From Acinetobacter celticus (GTDB lineage: Bacteria > Pseudomonadota > Gammaproteobacteria > Pseudomonadales > Moraxellaceae), in assembly GCF_001707755.1 (NCBI RefSeq), contig NZ_MBDL01000008.1:434001-498000 (forward strand): a stretch of 64,000 bases of DNA. The letters run 5' to 3'. Numbering within the stretch: position 1 is the first letter of the stretch; the number at the start of each line of letters is the position of its first letter. The position numbers were made by a program, and so were the translations under genes. The notes below the pieces were generated by a model. The model worked only from the letters and a program-made list of their open reading frames with translations, did not search any database and had not been told where the DNA came from. Shown here piece after piece: positions 58,884 to 64,000 of the stretch.

Positions 58884-61148
58884 TTATTTTGGTGTGATTC
58901 CAAACGAACTACGCATAACACCTCCAGGAATAGCGATATCTGCTATTTTTTGCATTTGCCCTGCGGGTGCAATCGCTAACTCTGCTGTAAATACTTTTCC
59001 AAAATCTGAAGCAGTTGCTAAGCGGTTAAACTTTACTTGATTATCTAATACGATGCTTTCTTTCTGCATATGTATACGTGACTCAAGACCAATATCACCT
59101 TGTAGTTTATTTAAGTTAATACTGGACTCAGTTGATGTACCATCTGTATTTATTAAACTAATATAACTCCCGCGGTCATCGTTATTATTGAGTGGATTAA
59201 ATTCAAAATTAGCTTTTAATGATAAATAGTTGGTATCTGGTGTGCCATTTATACCTTCCAAACCAGGAATAATAAAAAGCTCTCCCTTACCATCCAGTTT
59301 TAAAGCAATACTGACAAGAACGTCGTCTTTTTGAGCAAAGTTATCAATAGGAACAACTTTCTTGGCACATGTTGCCTGCTCACTTGTACAATTATATAGT
59401 GAGCCTGGTAATTGACCAATCGCCACTTCAGCTTTAGCCACCACCAACAAACTATCCGCTTTAATATAAATTTCTTTATCTTCAAAACCAATAACCCCTT
59501 TGGCTTTAACATAAGAGTCAATATTTCTTAAACCTGCATAATAGTTAACTTCTTCACCATGATTGCCTTGTGCACCATCAATCACAATAATTGAGGTTGT
59601 ATTTGGAGTTCCCGTTTTTGCATCAACCCCATAACCGTCTGTAGACATGGCTAAGTCATAACCTAGACCTGCTTTGGTTTCATTATTTTTATTGGTATAC
59701 GCTTTTGAATAAATAGCCATATTGGCATTCAAATTGTAAATCGGAACTCCTAAGCCCCATGTAGAAGCTGTTGTTGCCCCCGCATTAACATCAGCAATCG
59801 AATTATCTGAAATAAAACGCGCTTTACGTGCAATCGCTTGAAAATCCATACCACGTACAGCAACCAGAACCATATTTTGCGGGTTAACTGTTGATGAAGG
59901 GTTGTACACTTGTTCGTATGCCGACGCTCCCAAAATATTCTTAATTTGTTCATTCACTACAAACCCCAAAGAGTTTGTGCGAATGTTATTAATATAAATA
60001 TCGCCTAAGTCTATATAGGCATTTTGGGTATTTACAGTCGCCGTTGCATCATTTGAATTACGGACATTTAAACGAGTTAAATTAGAAAACTCAATCGCAT
60101 AACTACCTGTCCCAGTATGTCCCAATTCAAATACAGTTGGATTTACACCACTATGCAAAAAATCTGCTGATAAACCAAAATGTAGTCCACCTGCATCTTT
60201 AAAACCATAGCCTGTGGTTGCAGTGACCGCTTTTTCAGTGACGTTTCCACCTGAGCGATTAACCTGAGTAAATTGCGAAATGCCCGTCTGATCAGAGTTC
60301 AGCATCATTTTGGCATTGGTTAAATCACCAGATGCACCTATCCGTATTAAGTTATTTTGAACACCAGTACTTGGGCCATAGCGTAAATCAATATTCAAAC
60401 CTGGGTTGGTTGCTGTTCCTACACGACTATTATGGACATTGGTTTTATCTTCTACACGATCTAGGCTCACAATATGATCAGTTTTCCCATCTTGTGATTT
60501 TGTTGCAAGTACAATGCCTTCAGATGGATCTATATACATATATCCATCTGCCGAAAAATTAAAGTTAAAATCTTTAGCGGTTAAATCCTGTCCATTTAAT
60601 CCGTAACCAATACTGGCATTTTGCAACCGAAATTCTAAATGTGCTTTATCATTGCGATTAAATAATCCATTGGTCGTTGCCAAATAAACAGTTAAAGGCG
60701 AAATTGTTGAAAAACTTAAAGAGCCTAAATTTTGGCTCACTTCACCTGTTGCACAATTTGGCTCACAAATCAGCATAATTTTAGAGGCTGTGGCAGTAAA
60801 AGGAGATATGCTTGCTTTTAATGCAATACCTACGCCTTTACGGCTAGTATTATCTGGATTCGTGACTCCCACATCAAAATCTATTTGAGACTTGATATTG
60901 CTGTGATTTTGTCCAGATAAGATTTCAACATCATGTAAGCCCAGTTTGATTGGAGCATTTCCATCACTTGAATAATCGACCCAGTTGACTTGTTCTACTT
61001 TCACACGTGAAACTTCATGTGTGATGGAAATACCATCCTGACCCGTGACCTTTCCAAGGACTTGATCATTCAATGCTTCCAATGCATAGCTTTGGTGAGC
61101 AATACATATACAAGCTGTCAGGAGATTTAATTTTATTATTTTATGCAT
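58884..61148 (-). CDS. Large secreted protein of Fil-type operon
   Basis: 754 residues. Signal peptide (near 'HQSYALEAL'), then 'LNDQVLGKVTGQDGIS', the shared motif. The body is long, beta-rich and rich in Asn, Thr, Gly and Asp, with repeated 'GLSADFLHSG', 'YIDLGDIYINN' and 'GSYISLINTDGTS' segments, as in surface beta-helix or barrel proteins; it ends 'MRSSFGITPK', not in an aromatic residue, so a classical barrel is not clear. AAGGA lies 8 bases before the ATG. The family is not recognised beyond the Fil/DUF6160-like opening. 29 bases follow the 233-residue gene. Confidence 0.7.
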   Translation of the reverse strand: MHKIIKLNLLTACICIAHQSYALEALNDQVLGKVTGQDGISITHEVSRVKVEQVNWVDYSSDGNAPIKLGLHDVEILSGQNHSNIKSQIDFDVGVTNPDNTSRKGVGIALKASISPFTATASKIMLICEPNCATGEVSQNLGSLSFSTISPLTVYLATTNGLFNRNDKAHLEFRLQNASIGYGLNGQDLTAKDFNFNFSADGYMYIDPSEGIVLATKSQDGKTDHIVSLDRVEDKTNVHNSRVGTATNPGLNIDLRYGPSTGVQNNLIRIGASGDLTNAKMMLNSDQTGISQFTQVNRSGGNVTEKAVTATTGYGFKDAGGLHFGLSADFLHSGVNPTVFELGHTGTGSYAIEFSNLTRLNVRNSNDATATVNTQNAYIDLGDIYINNIRTNSLGFVVNEQIKNILGASAYEQVYNPSSTVNPQNMVLVAVRGMDFQAIARKARFISDNSIADVNAGATTASTWGLGVPIYNLNANMAIYSKAYTNKNNETKAGLGYDLAMSTDGYGVDAKTGTPNTTSIIVIDGAQGNHGEEVNYYAGLRNIDSYVKAKGVIGFEDKEIYIKADSLLVVAKAEVAIGQLPGSLYNCTSEQATCAKKVVPIDNFAQKDDVLVSIALKLDGKGELFIIPGLEGINGTPDTNYLSLKANFEFNPLNNNDDRGSYISLINTDGTSTESSINLNKLQGDIGLESRIHMQKESIVLDNQVKFNRLATASDFGKVFTAELAIAPAGQMQKIADIAIPGGVMRSSFGITPK

Positions 61149-61177
61149 CTCAATATCCTTATAAAATCGTCAACGAC

Positions 61178-61879
61178 TTAACAGCGCGCACCTGTTGCAC
61201 CTGAACAGTTATAACTGAATATTTTTAAATCACCTGACATATGCAAATTCCCATGCATATTTAACCCCATAAATCCTTTTTCAGCACCATTATCAAATGT
61301 TGGCACATTGACTTGCTGTGTCGTTTTCACGCCAGACTCATCAATCGTATAAGCCGTATACTGACTATATTTTGAATCTTTCAAATAACCTTTCGTTGTT
61401 GTATCGTCTGTTTCTACAGAAAGATTAGAAAATCCTAAATTTCTTATTTTTAATGGCTTATCGTCGTAAAATGAGAGCTTCATCGCGGTTTGAGGATTAC
61501 CATCTTTATTTAATATCGTGGTTCCAGCTAATGAGATTTTATCAATTTGTATCGTGCCTTGAATTTGTTTAAATACCAGCCACTTTTGATTATTCCCATC
61601 CTTATGATTATTCGGTGAAAATGCAAAACGACACCGTACATCTTGGACACAGTCATAACTGTAAAATGCTTGGGTCACCCTGCCTGATGCATCGCGCTTA
61701 GAAATATCATTCAAACTCATATCATTTGCATAACGATGATTTAAAGACATCGTCAAACTTAAATCAGCCCCACCTTGCCCTTGAGTTTCTTGCATTTCTT
61801 GAAGGTTTAACCCTGATAATTCTGCATGACACATCCCAGCAGTAAATAGCAGTACAGAGCTAATCAATTTATTCATCAT
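61178..61879 (-). CDS. Small secreted protein of Fil-type operon
   Basis: 233 residues. Signal peptide (ending near 'MCHAE'), the shared motif 'LNLQEMQETQGQGGADLS', a beta-rich body and a terminal 'NCSGATGARC' with two Cys and a C-terminal Cys. An internal pair (in 'SYDCVQDVRCRF') may form another disulphide. It starts 10 bases after filF-like and ends 29 bases before the 754-residue gene. AAGGAGC stands 5 to 8 bases before the two adjacent ATGs, so the exact start may be 61876. Confidence 0.7.
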   Translation of the reverse strand: MMNKLISSVLLFTAGMCHAELSGLNLQEMQETQGQGGADLSLTMSLNHRYANDMSLNDISKRDASGRVTQAFYSYDCVQDVRCRFAFSPNNHKDGNNQKWLVFKQIQGTIQIDKISLAGTTILNKDGNPQTAMKLSFYDDKPLKIRNLGFSNLSVETDDTTTKGYLKDSKYSQYTAYTIDESGVKTTQQVNVPTFDNGAEKGFMGLNMHGNLHMSGDLKIFSYNCSGATGARC

Positions 61880-61889
61880 ATTTTGCTCC

Positions 61890-63902
61890 TTACAGCCCTG
61901 TTGTTTTTATTTTCAAATGCTGGATTAGCACACCATCAATTACAGCTGAACCTAAATTGACTGATGCACCAGAAGTACTTTTAAACATCACACCAGTCGC
62001 ATTTGTATCGCGATTCGCTTGAAGCATATTTGTTGTGGAATCTCGAGTTACACTTCCTATTGAAATACTGCTGTGTGTCGCATTGGTTCCTTGATAGTTA
62101 ACTGACATCCCCCCAGCGGTAATACTAGAGGTATTCGATCCACAATAAGCCACATTACAAGTAGAACCTTTAAATGAGGTTTTGGTTAAATTCGTCCCAG
62201 TGTGAAACGTTGGATTCGAATCGGTGTCTTCATACAATGTATAAATTTTGGAATAGATCTCAGGAACATTTGGAATTTGTGTCACTTCCAAAATAATATT
62301 ATTGCCCTCAGAACCAATAATAAAAGGTTGATACATACTACCTAGAACTAGATTGATGTTAGTACTATAAAGATATAACCCCTCCACAGCATTGAATAAT
62401 GGTGCATTACTTCCATCCATTGCAGGTGTAGCAACTGCACCATCATCTATATCGGTTTTAGCTGCCGTACTAATCCGGATACCTCTAGCATTTAAATTAA
62501 GATCACTCGCTTTAAGCGTAGAAGGATCATCATTGGTATTGAGCCTTAAAATAGATGCCATAGCAAAAGTTTGACTTTGCTGTGCAACACTAGAAGATTG
62601 CGTTTGGAATAGTCGAATTTGTGAGCCATCAATACTGAGACCATTTGCCACAAACTGAGTACGCAAACGATAGTTGACATCTAATCCACTATCTGGCGCT
62701 CCAGTAACAGGATCTACATAGCTGATAGAATCAAAAGATCTTGAAAAAATATCTGTCCAAAAACCTAATTTAATTCGATCTGAAGTCGAGTTACCGCCTT
62801 GCTTTGCCAACGGCGCTTCTAAAGCGATATAAGCAATATCGGCTTTATTTTCTTTTTTGAACTGCTGAATATCTTTGGCTGTACCTGAACGGAATAGCCA
62901 TGGGTTTTCTGTGCTCCCCCAAGTTAGACCTTGATTACTGTAGCGCTGGTTCATGTCATCATTACTTTTAGACAAAGCTAAACCATAAATAAATACATCT
63001 GCTTTGTTTCTCGTGCCAGTCACAACGCTTGATGCACTTGTATTTGCCACGGCCCTAGAACTTGAAATAGCATAATTTTCAACCGTTAAATTCGCAACGG
63101 ACAAAGCCTTATTCTTAGCAATAACCGTGGCATCGGCCCGAATTTCAGCTAAAGTCTTGTCTTTTAACCGATTATTCACTATGTTTGTAATTATTGTACC
63201 TTTCGATGTTTCAATTTTTTGTATGGTATTTTTCATTGCATTTGCGGCGGCTTGTTCTTTATTCAACCAACCACCATCGTACTTTGTTGTACCATCATTG
63301 GGTAGTGTTGCCGTAGAATTCCAATAGTATTGATCGTAGCGCTTATTATAATAGTCTTGATATTCCTTTGTATTTACATAAGTTTCAATTTCTTGATTAC
63401 GATATAAAGTTGTATTTTTTCCCGCTACTTGTGTGTATTTTGTCTGATAAGTACTGCTTGTGGTACTGCCATTTTGATAGATAGAATCATATGTCGATGT
63501 ATACGTTGAGTCATATGAAGGTTGATATAAGTTTGCTTTAGCATAGGTATAGTTAGGTTGGTAATTATCTTTATAAATTTTATCGTAAGCACGCTTATAC
63601 AAATTTTCGTAATTTTCACCACGCGGAATAATACGGATAAAACCCGTATCTTTTCGGGATGCTTCAAACAAACTGGCTTTATCTGTTAGCGTTCCATAAC
63701 TTGATGCCTTAGACACATCATTCGGCCCCTGAAAAACCATTTTGAAATTTTCAGGTAATAATGCAACTCCTTCACCTGTGGTTTCGGAAAGTGCCATATC
63801 TGATAAATCTTGAAGTGCATAGGCAGACTGAGCCAGCAATAAACTGACCGACATTGCTATACAGCTCTGGCGAAATCTGTAAGCCTTTTTTACATAAGTC
63901 AT
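61890..63902 (-). CDS. filF: FilF-like surface protein with tyrosine-tetrad tract
   Basis: 670 residues. Signal peptide to about residue 29 ('AQSAYA'), then 'LQDLSDMALSETTGEGVALL', the shared motif. Residues 98-142 place Tyr at every fourth position apart from one skipped step; between 98 and 208 there are 23 Tyr in 111 residues. A helical Ala/Lys segment (about 215-300) follows, then a beta-rich body with 'NANLN' and 'GSEGNNIILEV' type strands. FilF of A. baumannii is a recalled surface protein with a similar opening; the symbol rests on memory and context, not on a search. AAGGAAGG precedes the ATG. It follows the partial upstream frame by 17 bases and precedes the 233-residue gene by 10. 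Confidence 0.6.
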   Translation of the reverse strand: MTYVKKAYRFRQSCIAMSVSLLLAQSAYALQDLSDMALSETTGEGVALLPENFKMVFQGPNDVSKASSYGTLTDKASLFEASRKDTGFIRIIPRGENYENLYKRAYDKIYKDNYQPNYTYAKANLYQPSYDSTYTSTYDSIYQNGSTTSSTYQTKYTQVAGKNTTLYRNQEIETYVNTKEYQDYYNKRYDQYYWNSTATLPNDGTTKYDGGWLNKEQAAANAMKNTIQKIETSKGTIITNIVNNRLKDKTLAEIRADATVIAKNKALSVANLTVENYAISSSRAVANTSASSVVTGTRNKADVFIYGLALSKSNDDMNQRYSNQGLTWGSTENPWLFRSGTAKDIQQFKKENKADIAYIALEAPLAKQGGNSTSDRIKLGFWTDIFSRSFDSISYVDPVTGAPDSGLDVNYRLRTQFVANGLSIDGSQIRLFQTQSSSVAQQSQTFAMASILRLNTNDDPSTLKASDLNLNARGIRISTAAKTDIDDGAVATPAMDGSNAPLFNAVEGLYLYSTNINLVLGSMYQPFIIGSEGNNIILEVTQIPNVPEIYSKIYTLYEDTDSNPTFHTGTNLTKTSFKGSTCNVAYCGSNTSSITAGGMSVNYQGTNATHSSISIGSVTRDSTTNMLQANRDTNATGVMFKSTSGASVNLGSAVIDGVLIQHLKIKTTGL

Positions 63903-63919
63903 CTCGACCTTCCTTTTTA

Positions 63920-64000
63920 TCAGATGCCTTGCATCTTTCTTATATTTATTCCTTGTCTTGGCACTTTAATTTGTTTTATTCCATCGAGTCCATGATGGAT
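63920..64000 (-). CDS. C-terminal end of an upstream gene of the operon, cut by window edge
   Basis: On the minus strand 26 codons are open from the window edge to TGA (63920-63922), ending 'GIKQIKVPRQGINIRKMQGI'. Both other frames have early stops. It lies 17 bases before filF-like, with the ribosome site of that gene between. It is probably the preceding gene of the Fil-type operon; the family cannot be told from 26 residues. Confidence 0.6.
   Translation of the reverse strand: MHHGLDGIKQIKVPRQGINIRKMQGI

Overview
The window reads as chromosomal DNA of an Acinetobacter-type gammaproteobacterium. The basis is the low GC, the combination of a DcaP-like porin, a compact Pil-Chp chemosensory cluster, arginine-sensitive-type ArgB next to AlgC, a YkuD enzyme without export signal, and Fil-type surface proteins beside proS. 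The species cannot be named from sequence alone. No plasmid, prophage, CRISPR array or insertion sequence is present. One small fragment of a tyrosine recombinase (about 3.2 kb) is the only clear trace of a former mobile element.

Layout. 0-6 kb: RnfH-family protein (partial), an NSS-like membrane protein, a bacteriohemerythrin, a class II glutamine amidotransferase, then algC-argB. 6-9 kb: a 706-residue NERD nuclease/UvrD-type helicase with a C-terminal SANT/HTH-like domain, set behind about 630 bp of very AT-rich non-coding DNA. 9-21 kb: housekeeping and membrane genes (peptide deformylase, DedA, MHS transporter, PnuC, crotonase, GNAT, a membrane diguanylate cyclase, FKBP, MgtC, YaeQ, a COG0523 GTPase). 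21-36 kb: thioesterase, patatin lipoprotein, GltS, DcaP-like porin, nitroreductase, Bcr/CflA exporter, YccS-type protein, YcxB-like protein, and a PepSY/flavodoxin/FNR reductase behind a Fur-like box. 37.1-38.1 kb: eight tRNA genes (four Val-TAC, four Asp-GTC) behind a consensus promoter. 38.4-41.8 kb: a YkuD enzyme, DUF454 and DUF1853 proteins, an entericidin-like lipoprotein missed by length cut-offs, and dapE. 41.9-50.3 kb: the twitching-motility chemosensory operon pilG-pilH-pilI-pilJ-chpA-chpC-like, without pilK or chpB. 50.6-57.4 kb: a periplasmic coiled-coil protein, an RND adaptor/permease pair, and proS. 57.4-64 kb: a minus-strand operon of large secreted proteins ending convergently with proS.

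How genes work together. PilG/PilH/PilI/PilJ/ChpA form one phosphorelay controlling type IV pili. The diguanylate cyclase may affect the same surface behaviour through c-di-GMP, but nothing in the sequence links them. AlgC supplies hexose-1-phosphates for surface glycans. DapE and the YkuD enzyme act on peptidoglycan precursors or recycling. The last operon encodes four secreted proteins that share a short motif just after their signal peptides, so they look like one surface-assembly family. FilF-like, the first complete one, carries a striking stretch with tyrosine at every fourth residue.

Most promising for new biology: the tyrosine-tetrad tract and the shared motif in the Fil-type operon, the NERD-helicase-SANT protein as a possible defence or DNA-repair factor, the iron-linked PepSY-flavoreductase fusion, and the recombinase fossil.
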